A DNA stretch of 13,223 nucleotides, taken from DATKPC01 sp035524275 (GTDB lineage: Bacteria; Pseudomonadota; Gammaproteobacteria; Burkholderiales; Burkholderiaceae_F). A program made the translations under genes and the position numbers. The DNA lies in NCBI GenBank assembly GCA_035524275.1, contig DATKPC010000128.1, positions 1-13,223 of the forward strand, read 5' to 3'. This document shows, piece after piece, positions 6,915 through 13,207 of this stretch (position 1 is the first letter of the stretch; each line of letters opens with the position of its first letter). A model generated the notes under the pieces. It worked only from the letters and a program-made list of their open reading frames with translations. It did not search any database and was not told where the DNA came from.

Positions 6915-7760
6915 TCAGCCGCGCAGCTTGTAGCCGCTGCGCAGCAGGCCGAGCGCGACCGACGAGGCGATCGCCAGCGCCAACAGCATCACCGCGAAGC
7001 TCGCGAGCGGGTCGACGTCGGAACGCGCGAAGAAGCCGTAGCGGAATCCGTCGATCGCGTAGAAGAACGGATTGAGCCGCGAGACGGCGTGCCAGAACGG
7101 TGCCAGGCCGTTGACGGAATAGAACACGCCGGACAGGAACGTCGCCGGCATGATGACGAAATTCTGGAACGCCGCGAGCTGGTCGAACTTGTCGCAGACG
7201 ATGCCGGCGATCAGCCCGAGCACGCCGAGCAGCGCCGCGCCGGCGACCGCGAACGCGAGGATCCACAGCGGCGCGGCGAGCGGCGGCGGCGCGATCCAGC
7301 CGGCGACGAGCAGCACGCCGGCGCCGACGACGACCCCGCGCAGGATCGACGACCCGACGTAGGCGCAGAACAGCTCCAGGTTCGACAGCGGCGGCAGCAG
7401 CAGGAACACGAGGTTGCCCATCACCTTCGACTGCACCAGCGACGACGAGGAATTGGCGAACGCGTTCTGCAGCACCGACATCATCGCCAGCCCCGGGATC
7501 AGGAATGCGCTGTAGCGCACGCCCGGGAAGGCCTCGACGTGCGCCTCCAGCGCGTGGCCGAATACGAGGAGGTAGAGCAGCGCGGTCAGTACCGGCGCGG
7601 CGATCGTCTGGAAACTCACTTTCCAGAACCGCAGGACCTCCTTCTGGAACAGCGTGCGGAAACCGAGCCACCCGGTCACCGGGCCGCTCGCGCCGCCGTC
7701 CGGCACCTGCGCGCCCTGCCCGGCCCCGACGGCCGGCAGCACCGGCTGGACCCCGCTCAT
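6915..7760 (-). CDS. ABC-2 type transporter permease, YadH-like
   Basis: Integral inner-membrane permease of 281 aa, the ABC-2 family found in exporters of lipids, polysaccharides or drugs. About six hydrophobic segments are visible: roughly 51-70, 84-103, 117-157 (probably two), 166-190, 198-222 and 254-274. The N-terminal LFQKEVLRFWKVSFQTIAAP is the usual amphipathic entry helix before TM1, and PFFYAIDGFRYGF (231-243) is a typical ABC-2 loop motif. The ATG overlaps the ATPase stop by 4 nt. The first 30 residues are Gly/Pro-rich and longer than in E. coli YadH (256 aa); a GTG at 7677-7679 would shorten it by 27 residues but has no better ribosome site. The substrate cannot be told from sequence. 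Confidence 0.9.
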   Translation of the reverse strand: MSGVQPVLPAVGAGQGAQVPDGGASGPVTGWLGFRTLFQKEVLRFWKVSFQTIAAPVLTALLYLLVFGHALEAHVEAFPGVRYSAFLIPGLAMMSVLQNAFANSSSSLVQSKVMGNLVFLLLPPLSNLELFCAYVGSSILRGVVVGAGVLLVAGWIAPPPLAAPLWILAFAVAGAALLGVLGLIAGIVCDKFDQLAAFQNFVIMPATFLSGVFYSVNGLAPFWHAVSRLNPFFYAIDGFRYGFFARSDVDPLASFAVMLLALAIASSVALGLLRSGYKLRG

Positions 7761-8695
7761 GCAGCCGCCACGCGCGAAGGCGCCGCCGGCGCGCCGTCGG
7801 CGCCGACAAGTTGCAGGAAGACATCCTCGAGGTCGGCGTGGCCGACTTCGAGGTCGTCGATCGCGCAGCCGGCCTGCCGCAATTCGGCGAGGACCGGCTC
7901 CAGGTCGTCGGCGCGCGCCAGCCGCAGCACCGAGCGCCGCCCTTCGTGCTCGATGCGGCGCGCGGCAAGCGTCGCCGGCAGTTCGTCGCGGTGCAGGAGC
8001 GTCAGGCGCAGCCCCGACAGCCGGTCGAGCAGCGCGCGCGTCCGGTCCAGCGCGATCAGGCGCCCGCCATTGAGCAGCGCGATGCGCCCGCACATCTCCT
8101 GTGCCTCCTCCAGGTAGTGCGTCGTGAGGACGATCGTGTGGCCGGCCTGGTTCAGGCGACGGACGAACGCCCACAGCCCCTGGCGCAACTCGACGTCCAC
8201 GCCCGCGGTCGGCTCGTCCAGCACGATGACCGGCGGCCGGTGGACCAGCGCCTGCGCGACCAGCACGCGGCGCTTCATGCCGCCCGACAGCGCGCGCATG
8301 TTCGTGTCGGCCTTCGACGTCAGGTCGAGGTTCGCCATGACCTCGTCGATCCAGTCGTCGTTGCGGCGCAGGCCGAAGTAGCCGGACTGCAGCCGCAACG
8401 TCTCGCGCACCGTGAAGAACGGATCGAAGACCAGTTCCTGCGGCACGACGCCCAGCGCGCGCCGCGCGGCGCGATAGTCGCGCACGACGTCGTGGCCCAT
8501 GACGGCCACACGGCCTTCGGTCGCGCGCACGAGCCCGGCGATGATCGAGATCAGCGTCGTCTTGCCGGCCCCGTTGGGCCCGAGCAACCCGAAGACCTCG
8601 CCCGCCTCGATCCGCAGGCTGACGCCGGCGAGCGCCGTCACGCGCGGATAGCGTTTGACGACGGTGCGGGCGTCGATGGCGGCGATCGTGGACAT
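7757..8695 (-). CDS. ABC transporter ATP-binding protein, YadG-like
   Basis: Nucleotide-binding subunit of 312 aa, partner of the following permease. Motifs in order: Walker A GPNGAGKT (39-46), Q-loop Gln86 in VVPQELVFDPFFTVRE, signature LSGGMKRR (136-143), Walker B VIVLDEP (156-162), D-loop AGVD, and switch His193 in TTHYLEEAQEM. The motif variants resemble YadG/CcmA-type exporter ATPases. A C-terminal region of about 90 residues after the NBD ends with EVGHADLEDVFLQL, common in ABC-2 partners. The ATG at 8693-8695 fits family N termini; an in-frame ATG at 8767 would add 24 unlike residues (MARRADDATC...). No strong Shine-Dalgarno at either. It is preceded by a 148-bp gap, so it may head its own transcript. 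Confidence 0.93.
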   Translation of the reverse strand: MSTIAAIDARTVVKRYPRVTALAGVSLRIEAGEVFGLLGPNGAGKTTLISIIAGLVRATEGRVAVMGHDVVRDYRAARRALGVVPQELVFDPFFTVRETLRLQSGYFGLRRNDDWIDEVMANLDLTSKADTNMRALSGGMKRRVLVAQALVHRPPVIVLDEPTAGVDVELRQGLWAFVRRLNQAGHTIVLTTHYLEEAQEMCGRIALLNGGRLIALDRTRALLDRLSGLRLTLLHRDELPATLAARRIEHEGRRSVLRLARADDLEPVLAELRQAGCAIDDLEVGHADLEDVFLQLVGADGAPAAPSRVAAA

Positions 8696-8843
8696 GGGCC
8701 TGGTGTGGACGCGGGATTCGGGAACGGCGGGCGCGGTGCACGTCGCGTCATCCGCGCGCCGCGCCATCGGTCAGGCGGCGCGAACCCCGATCCCGATACG
8801 CCGCATTTTAGCGGGTGCGCGCGGCGGCGGCCCCGCGCCCGGC
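8696..8843 (-). promoter_or_regulatory. mlaB to exporter spacer with candidate -10 box
   Basis: This 148-bp spacer is non-coding as far as I can see. It contains one AT-rich patch in very GC-rich surroundings: TAAAAT on the minus strand at 8805-8810, a good match to a sigma-70 -10 box. It would start transcription near 8798 and give a leader of about 100 nt before the ATPase ATG. No convincing -35 element lies 16-18 bp upstream, so this is a weak prediction. It suggests the exporter and downstream genes could be expressed independently of mla. Confidence 0.3.
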
Positions 8844-9098
8844 TCAGGCAATCAGCGTGTCGACACCGTAGAGCGCCGCAAGACTCTTCAAGTCGGCCGG
8901 CACGCCGTCGAACGTCACGGTGACGCGGCGTGCCCGCGCCTCGCGGCGCCAGGCGAGCAGCAAGGCGACCGCCGAGGAGTCGCAGCGCCCGACCCGCGAC
9001 AGGTCGATTTCGAGGTCGCCGCCACGGATCGCCGCGAGCCCCGCCTCCAGGACCCGCGTCGCGTTGGCGCTGGTCAGGCTGTCCTCGTCGATCTTCAT
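8844..9098 (-). CDS. mlaB: MlaB, STAS-domain subunit of the MlaFEDB lipid transporter
   Basis: Small cytoplasmic STAS-domain protein (84 aa) that binds MlaF and stabilises and activates the MlaFEDB ATPase complex. The fold is recognisable from LEIDLSRVGRCDSSAVALLLAW cut into strand 29-34 and the helix start DSSAVALLLAW (40-50), where the Ser pair occupies the conserved Ser/Thr site of STAS proteins. The C terminus PADLKSLAALYGVDTLI (67-83) is typical of MlaB, where this helix faces the ATPase. It is slightly shorter than E. coli MlaB (97 aa). Assignment rests on the STAS motif plus position right after mlaC. Upstream gap is 27 bp. Confidence 0.9.
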   Translation of the reverse strand: MKIDEDSLTSANATRVLEAGLAAIRGGDLEIDLSRVGRCDSSAVALLLAWRREARARRVTVTFDGVPADLKSLAALYGVDTLIA

Positions 9099-9125
9099 CG
9101 GCCGCCCCGCGACGATGCGCCGCGA

Positions 9126-9791
9126 CTACTTGGCGTTCGTCGCATTGCGCTGCGCCAGCGACTTGATCAGGCCGTCGATGCCGCCCTGCTCGATCTCGGT
9201 CTTGAACTGCGAGCGGTAGGTCTCGATGAGCCAGACGCCGAGCACGTTGACGTCGAAGATCCGCCAGCCTTCCGGCTTCTTCTCCAGGCGGTAGTCGAGC
9301 TGGATCGGGTCGCTGGAACTGGAGACGATCTGGCTGCGCACGACGACCTCGGTGTCGGTCGGCGCCGCGCGCAGCGGCTTCATCTCGACGTGATGGTCGC
9401 GGACCTGCGCCATCGCGCCGCTGTACGTGCGGATCAGCAGCGTGCGGAACTCCTTCGCCAGCGCGTCGCGCTGCTCCGGCGTCGCGCCGCGCCACGGGCG
9501 ACCGACCGACAGCTGCGTCATGCGCTCGAAGTCGACGACCGGCATCACCTTCGTGTCGACCAGGGACTGCAGCTTCGCCGGATCGCCGGTCTGCAGCGAC
9601 TTGTCCGCGCGGATGGCATCGAGCACGTCGTTCGACACCTTCTTCACGAGGGCGTCGGGCGCCAGGACGTCGTCGGCCCGGACCGCGCTGGTGGCCAGGC
9701 CGGCGCCCAGGACGACAGCCAGCGCCGCGAAACGCGTCGCGAGGCGCCGGACGCCGGCGCCGAAATCGTAAGCTCGTATCGACCCGATCAC
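9126..9791 (-). CDS. mlaC: MlaC, periplasmic phospholipid-binding protein
   Basis: Soluble periplasmic carrier that shuttles phospholipid between MlaA in the outer membrane and MlaD in the inner membrane (MlaC/Ttg2D family). The product is 221 aa from a GTG start. A Sec signal peptide spans about residues 1-39: basic RRLATR, then FAALAVVLGAGLATSAV, with probable cleavage after AVRA before DDVLAPDAL. The mature part shows the family features VMPVVDFERMTQLSVG (82-97), FRTLLIRTYSGAM (115-127) and GWRIFDVNVLGVWLIETYR (175-193). The GTG at 9789-9791 is chosen because a perfect AGGAGGT (9798-9804) lies 6 nt upstream and no ATG fits. It follows mlaA by 85 bp. Confidence 0.95.
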   Translation of the reverse strand: MIGSIRAYDFGAGVRRLATRFAALAVVLGAGLATSAVRADDVLAPDALVKKVSNDVLDAIRADKSLQTGDPAKLQSLVDTKVMPVVDFERMTQLSVGRPWRGATPEQRDALAKEFRTLLIRTYSGAMAQVRDHHVEMKPLRAAPTDTEVVVRSQIVSSSSDPIQLDYRLEKKPEGWRIFDVNVLGVWLIETYRSQFKTEIEQGGIDGLIKSLAQRNATNAK

Positions 9792-9797
9792 CTGATG

Positions 9798-9804
9798 ACC
9801 TCCT
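9798..9804 (-). promoter_or_regulatory. Strong Shine-Dalgarno (AGGAGGT) fixing the mlaC GTG start
   Basis: On the minus strand the order is AGGAGGT, then CATCAG, then GTG. This is the best ribosome-binding site I saw in the window. It decides the GTG start of mlaC, since the upstream open frame down from 10157 overlaps mlaA and looks like a shadow. Confidence 0.85.
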
Positions 9805-9876
9805 GTTACCGTTCTGCAACCATGTCGCCGCGTATCGCCGCGCCGCCGCCGCTCCTGCGCGCCGCGTGCTGCGCCT

Positions 9877-10701
9877 TCAACGCGGCACGGCCGGGGCCGG
9901 TTGATCCGGCGTCGACGCCTTGGCGGGAGGCGACCCCGGCGTCGGCTCGTCCGGGCTGTCGTCCTCGTCGTACTTTTCGGGCGGCGGATTCCCGTCGTAG
10001 ACGAGGTTCCTGCGGCGCTGCAGGTACGCGTCGCGGAAGAAACTATAGCGGTCCAGCGCGACCCCTTCGACGATCCCCGACGCCTGCAGCAGGTTGGCGC
10101 GGGTATCGACGACGCGCAGCGCGTCGCCGATGTAGACGTCGTGCATCGGACGAACATAGCCGAACGGATCGGCCTCGATGTCGACGGCCTTGCCGAGCGC
10201 GTCGCGCACGTCGCTCGGCCCGAACAGCGGCAGCACGATGTAGGCGCCCGGACCGGCGCCCCAGTGACCCAGCGTCAGCCCGAAGTCCTGGCTCGCGCGC
10301 GGCAGCCCCATCGTGCGCGCGACGTCGAAGCAGCCGAGCACGCCGACCGTCGAGTTCAGCACGACGCGGCAGGCGCCGGTCGCCGCCTCGGCGACCTTGC
10401 CCTGCAGCAGGCTGTTGACCGCGCTCGGCACGTCACCGATGTTGCCGAAGAAGTTGGTGACGCAGGTCCGCACCGGCGCCGGCACGACGGCCTGGTAGGC
10501 CTTGGCGGCCGGCTTGAGCGCGACGCGGTCGAGCTGGTAGTTGAACTCGTCGACCTGGCGATTGAACTTCTCCAGCGGATCGGCCGGACTGCGACCGGCG
10601 TCCGGCGGTACCGTGGCGCATCCGGCAGCGAGCGCCAGCAGCGCGACGGCGGCGGCGCCGAGCGCGGAGCGGACGGATCTCATCGACGCGTGGCACGGCA
10701 T
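9877..10701 (-). CDS. mlaA: MlaA (VacJ), outer-membrane lipoprotein of the Mla pathway
   Basis: Removes mislocalised phospholipids from the outer leaflet of the outer membrane and hands them to MlaC. The product is 274 aa. A lipoprotein signal peptide ends in the lipobox LAAGC with lipidated Cys28. MlaA hallmarks follow: DPLEKFNRQVDEFNYQLDR (41-59), PVRTCVTNFFGNIGDVPSAV, the long QDFGLTLGHWGAGPGAYIVL, PLFGPSDVRDALGKAVD, and YSFFRDAYLQRR. The last 35 or so residues form an acidic, Pro-rich, probably disordered tail (DEDDSPDEPTPGSPP). The start is uncertain: the ATG at 10699-10701 has a GGAG about 9 nt upstream, while an in-frame ATG at 10681-10683 gives a classic 22-residue leader. It lies 16 bp after mlaD; in E. 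coli it is unlinked to mlaFEDCB. Confidence 0.95.
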   Translation of the reverse strand: MPCHASMRSVRSALGAAAVALLALAAGCATVPPDAGRSPADPLEKFNRQVDEFNYQLDRVALKPAAKAYQAVVPAPVRTCVTNFFGNIGDVPSAVNSLLQGKVAEAATGACRVVLNSTVGVLGCFDVARTMGLPRASQDFGLTLGHWGAGPGAYIVLPLFGPSDVRDALGKAVDIEADPFGYVRPMHDVYIGDALRVVDTRANLLQASGIVEGVALDRYSFFRDAYLQRRRNLVYDGNPPPEKYDEDDSPDEPTPGSPPAKASTPDQPAPAVPR

Positions 10702-10717
10702 GGCCCGGCGCTCCGCG

Positions 10718-11251
10718 CTACTTCTTCGTCGCCTTCTCGGGCGCGGGCTTGGCGTCGCCGCCGCCCTTCGTGTCCCCGCCCTTGGCGTCGCCGCCGCCTT
10801 CGGCGGCCTTGCTGTACAGGAACTGCCCGATCAGGTTCTCCAGCACCAGCGCCGACTGCGTGCTCTTGATGACGCCGCCCGCGGCGAGGTTCTTGTCGTC
10901 GCCGCCCGGCTCCAGGCTGATGTACTGGTCGCCGAGCAGGCCGGCGGTGACGATCTTCGCCGACGTGTCGACCGGGAACTCGAACTGGCTCTGGAGCTCC
11001 AGCGTCACGATGCCCTGGAACGTCTTGTTGTCGAACGTGATGCGCTTCACGCGCCCGACCGCGACGCCGGCGCTGCGCACCGGCGCGCGCATCTTCAGCC
11101 CGCCGATGTTGTCGAAGCGCGCGGTCACCTCGTAGGTCGAGCCGTTCGACAGCGACGCGAGGTTGGCCGACTTCAGCGCGAGGAAGAGGATGGCCAGTAT
11201 CCCTACCAGCACGAAAAGACCCACGAGGATCTCGATGCCCTTGCGTCCCAT
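10718..11251 (-). CDS. mlaD: MlaD, MCE-domain inner-membrane lipid-binding protein
   Basis: Single-pass inner-membrane protein whose periplasmic MCE domains form a hexameric ring that takes lipid from or gives lipid to MlaC. The product is 177 aa. MGRKGIEILVGLFVLVGI begins with the short cytoplasmic part and the TM helix (about 8-28). The MCE domain covers about 38-116, with FDNIGGLKMRAPVRSAGVAV (46-65) and TAGLLGDQYISLEPGGDD (102-119). A helix ALVLENLIGQFLYSK (134-148) fits the MlaD C-terminal helix. The end is a Gly/Lys/Asp repeat tail (151-177). GGAG lies 6 nt before the ATG. It follows mlaE after 94 bp. Confidence 0.96.
   Translation of the reverse strand: MGRKGIEILVGLFVLVGILAILFLALKSANLASLSNGSTYEVTARFDNIGGLKMRAPVRSAGVAVGRVKRITFDNKTFQGIVTLELQSQFEFPVDTSAKIVTAGLLGDQYISLEPGGDDKNLAAGGVIKSTQSALVLENLIGQFLYSKAAEGGGDAKGGDTKGGGDAKPAPEKATKK
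10748..10798 (-). repeat. In-frame 18-bp direct repeat coding the MlaD C-terminal tail
   Basis: The 18-bp unit CTTGGCGTCGCCGCCGCC (plus strand) occurs at 10748-10765 and again at 10781-10798, a period of 33 bp or 11 codons. It encodes GGGDAK twice, with a degenerate GGDTK between. This is a low-complexity, probably disordered extension after the MCE domain and its helix. Such tails expand and contract by slippage. Confidence 0.8.
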
Positions 11252-11345
11252 GTCGTTCTCCGCGCGCGCACTGCTGCCGCGCGCCTGGTTCTCCGTGTAC
11301 CCGTTCCGCGTTTCCGCGGCGCCCTCGCGGCCGCCGCGGTGCCCG
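11252..11345 (-). other. mlaE-mlaD spacer with GC-rich inverted repeat
   Basis: Non-coding 94-bp gap. An 8-bp inverted repeat CCGCGGCG / CGCCGCGG (11314-11321 and 11332-11339, 10-nt loop) could fold in the mRNA just after the mlaE stop. No T-run follows, so it is not a standard terminator. In DNA this GC-rich it may be chance. The downstream end carries the mlaD Shine-Dalgarno. Confidence 0.3.
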
Positions 11346-12134
11346 TCATGGGGTCGAAAACATCAGTGCCGTCAAGACGAAGTCGAGCGCCAGCACCCAC
11401 AGCGACGCGACGACGACGGTCCGCGTCGTCGCCTGCGACACGCCTTCGGGCGTCGCGGTCGACTCGTAGCCCTGGTACAGCGCGACGAAGGTCACCGCAA
11501 CGCCGAAGACGAAGCTCTTGATGATGCCGTTGCCGAGGTCCTGGAAGACGTCGACGCCGCCCTGCATCTCCGACCAGAACGCGCCGGGGTCGATGCCGAT
11601 CAGCAGCACGCCGACGATCCAGCCGCCGATCACGCCGGCGGCGGAGAAGATCGCGGCGAGCAGCGGCATCGCGATGACGCCCCCGAGGAACCGGGGCGCC
11701 AGCACGCGGCTGCGCGGATCGACCGCCATCAGCTCCATCGCGGCGAGCTGCTCGCCCGCCTTCATCAGGCCGATCTCGGCCGTGAGCGAGGTGCCGGCGC
11801 GTCCGGCGAACAGCAGCGCCGTCACGACCGGACCCAGCTCGCGCAGCAACGACAAGGCGACGACCAGCCCGAGCTGTTCGGCCGCGCCGTAGCGCGACAG
11901 CGTGTAGTAGCCCTGCAGCGCGAGCACGAGGCCGACGACGAGGCCGGAGGCGCCGATGATCAGGAACGACAGGTTGCCGATCGCATGGACCTGCGCGGTG
12001 ACGAGGTAGAAGCGCTGCAGCGCGGCCGGCACGTGGCGCATCAGGTCGGCGAAGAACGCGGCGTGCCTGCCGAGCGAGCGCAGCAGCTCGATCGTCCGCG
12101 AGCCGATGCCGGCGACGAATTCGACCGGCTTCAC
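11346..12134 (-). CDS. mlaE: MlaE, permease subunit of the MlaFEDB lipid transporter
   Basis: Polytopic inner-membrane permease (MlaE/YrbE family) that with MlaF, MlaD and MlaB moves phospholipid across the inner membrane side of the Mla system. The product is 262 aa, the usual size (E. coli 260). After an amphipathic N-terminal helix it has hydrophobic segments at about 54-77, 86-112, 152-182 and 203-224 plus a final one at 240-260. The family motif is clear: LLRELGPVVTALLFAGRAG (97-114) then TAEIGLMKAGEQLAAMELM (118-136). The GTG at 12132-12134 overlaps the mlaF stop (GTGA). The frame is open to 12320, but that part is the shadow of mlaF. Confidence 0.96.
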   Translation of the reverse strand: MKPVEFVAGIGSRTIELLRSLGRHAAFFADLMRHVPAALQRFYLVTAQVHAIGNLSFLIIGASGLVVGLVLALQGYYTLSRYGAAEQLGLVVALSLLRELGPVVTALLFAGRAGTSLTAEIGLMKAGEQLAAMELMAVDPRSRVLAPRFLGGVIAMPLLAAIFSAAGVIGGWIVGVLLIGIDPGAFWSEMQGGVDVFQDLGNGIIKSFVFGVAVTFVALYQGYESTATPEGVSQATTRTVVVASLWVLALDFVLTALMFSTP

Positions 12135-12934
12135 GCCGAGACCCCGAAATCCTCGCCGATCGCGCGCGCCGGATAGTGGAACTTCACCGGGCCGTCGGGT
12201 TCGCCGCGGATGAACTGGTGCACCTCGGGCACGTCGGACGCCTGCAGTTCCTGCGGCGTTCCGAAGCCGATGATCCTGCCGCCGGAAATCATGTAGGCGA
12301 AGTCGCAGATCAGGAAGCACTCCTGCACGTCGTGCGAGACGATCAGCGACGTCGCGCCGGTGGCGTCGTTCAGGCGCCGGATGAGGTTCGCGGTCACGCC
12401 CATCGAGATCGGATCGAGCCCGGCAAACGGCTCGTCGTACATGATGATTTCCGGATCCAACGCGATCGCGCGCGCGAGCGCGATCCGGCGCGCCATCCCG
12501 CCGGACACCTCGGCGATCTTCAGGTTCGCGGCGCCGCGCAGGCCGACCGCGTTCAGCTTCATCAGCACGATGTCGCGGATGATCTCGTCCGGCAGGTCGC
12601 TGTGCTCGCGCAGCGGGAACGCGACGTTCTCGAAGACGGTCAGGTCGGTGAACAGCGCGCCGAACTGGAACAGGACGCCGAGACGCCGCCGCAACCGGTG
12701 CAGCGCTTCGCGATCGGAGGTGTCGACCGGCTGCCCGGCGACGGTGATCGTGCCCTGCTGCGGCGTGATGACACCCGCGATCAGCCGCAGCATCGTCGTC
12801 TTGCCGCTGCCGGAGCCCCCCATGATCGCGACGACCTTGCCGCGCGGGAACGTGGCCGTGATGTCGCGCAGGATCGTTCGCTGGTCATAGCCGAACGTGA
12901 CGCGCTCGAGGGTGACGATATTGTCTTCTGGCAC
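12131..12934 (-). CDS. mlaF: MlaF, ATP-binding subunit of the MlaFEDB lipid transporter
   Basis: Cytoplasmic ATPase that powers the Mla transporter. From the GTG start it is 267 aa, close to E. coli MlaF (269). Motifs: IVTLERVTFGYDQRTIL (6-22), Walker A GGSGSGKT (39-46), Q-loop Gln90 in GVLFQFGALFTDLTVFENV cut at the Q, signature VSGGMARR (143-150), Walker B and D-loop MYDEPFAGLDPIS (165-177), and switch His201 in IVSHDVQEC. DEPFAGLDPI and the SGGMARR variant are typical of MlaF/Ttg2A rather than other importers. The frame is open to 13144, but upstream codons look non-coding. The only ATG/GTG options are 13144, 13063 and 12934; the last gives the family length although it has no clear Shine-Dalgarno. 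First gene of the cluster. Confidence 0.94.
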   Translation of the reverse strand: MPEDNIVTLERVTFGYDQRTILRDITATFPRGKVVAIMGGSGSGKTTMLRLIAGVITPQQGTITVAGQPVDTSDREALHRLRRRLGVLFQFGALFTDLTVFENVAFPLREHSDLPDEIIRDIVLMKLNAVGLRGAANLKIAEVSGGMARRIALARAIALDPEIIMYDEPFAGLDPISMGVTANLIRRLNDATGATSLIVSHDVQECFLICDFAYMISGGRIIGFGTPQELQASDVPEVHQFIRGEPDGPVKFHYPARAIGEDFGVSA

Positions 12935-13168
12935 GCGAGGGGCTTTGTCGTTCTTCGCGGGAGTCCGCGCGGCCGGGGTCCGCGGCGCGCGCCGACGCGA
13001 TCGCGTCGCGGTCGGCCCGGCGCCGGGCAGGGCCGACCGCGGGCCTGCCCCCCATTGCCGCACTGCGCGCGGATTGTCGCACAGGTACGCGGGCCGGCTC
13101 CCCGACCCGCGGCACGGTGCGTGCGGCGCTCCCGCCGGGAGCACCGCGAGGTGCCCGGGGGCGGGCGG
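12935..13168 (-). promoter_or_regulatory. Upstream region of the mla cluster
   Basis: This stretch should hold the promoter for mlaF and the genes after it. I see no convincing -35/-10 pair. The best -10-like hexamer on the minus strand is GACAAT at 13073-13078, without a matching -35. A perfect 16-bp palindrome lies at 12993-13008 (separate entry). No gene is supported here, although a frame continuous with mlaF stays open across most of it. Confidence 0.3.
12993..13008. repeat. Perfect 16-bp palindrome upstream of mlaF
   Basis: CGACGCGATCGCGTCG reads the same on both strands, with its centre about 66 bp upstream of the mlaF GTG. It could be an operator half-site pair or chance in GC-rich DNA. 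The core GCGATCGC is a common palindromic octamer. No regulator is identified. Confidence 0.4.
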
Positions 13169-13207
13169 CCCTCTCCCCCACCCCTCTCCCGCTTCGCGGG
13201 CGAGGGG
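13169..13207 (+). repeat. Dispersed ~40-bp hairpin repeat, copy C
   Basis: Plus-strand copy of the element at 68-107, in the opposite orientation, differing by one C in the C-run. The hairpin part is 13181-13207 (CCCCTCTCCCG / CGGGCGAGGGG with one mismatch). It lies about 235 bp upstream of the mlaF start, close to the window edge. Confidence 0.8.

Noticed and set aside
6261..8117. Plus-strand open frame (618 codons) opposite murA, ibaG and the exporter
   Set aside because: Spans several certain minus-strand genes; low-complexity translation without domains.
6915..8741. Possible fusion of ABC ATPase and permease in one 608-codon frame
   Set aside because: The first 327 codons are the ATPase gene read in the wrong frame; the real permease starts at 7760 with an ATGA overlap, so these are two genes.
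8771..8806. 11-codon ORF (MRRIGIGVRAA) after the TAAAAT box as a leader peptide
   Set aside because: No Shine-Dalgarno, and its ATG overlaps the putative -10 box, so it would not be in the transcript from that promoter.
8655..10418. Plus-strand open frame (587 codons) opposite mlaB, mlaC and mlaA
   Set aside because: Shadow frame; crosses true intergenic gaps and shows no protein-like motif.
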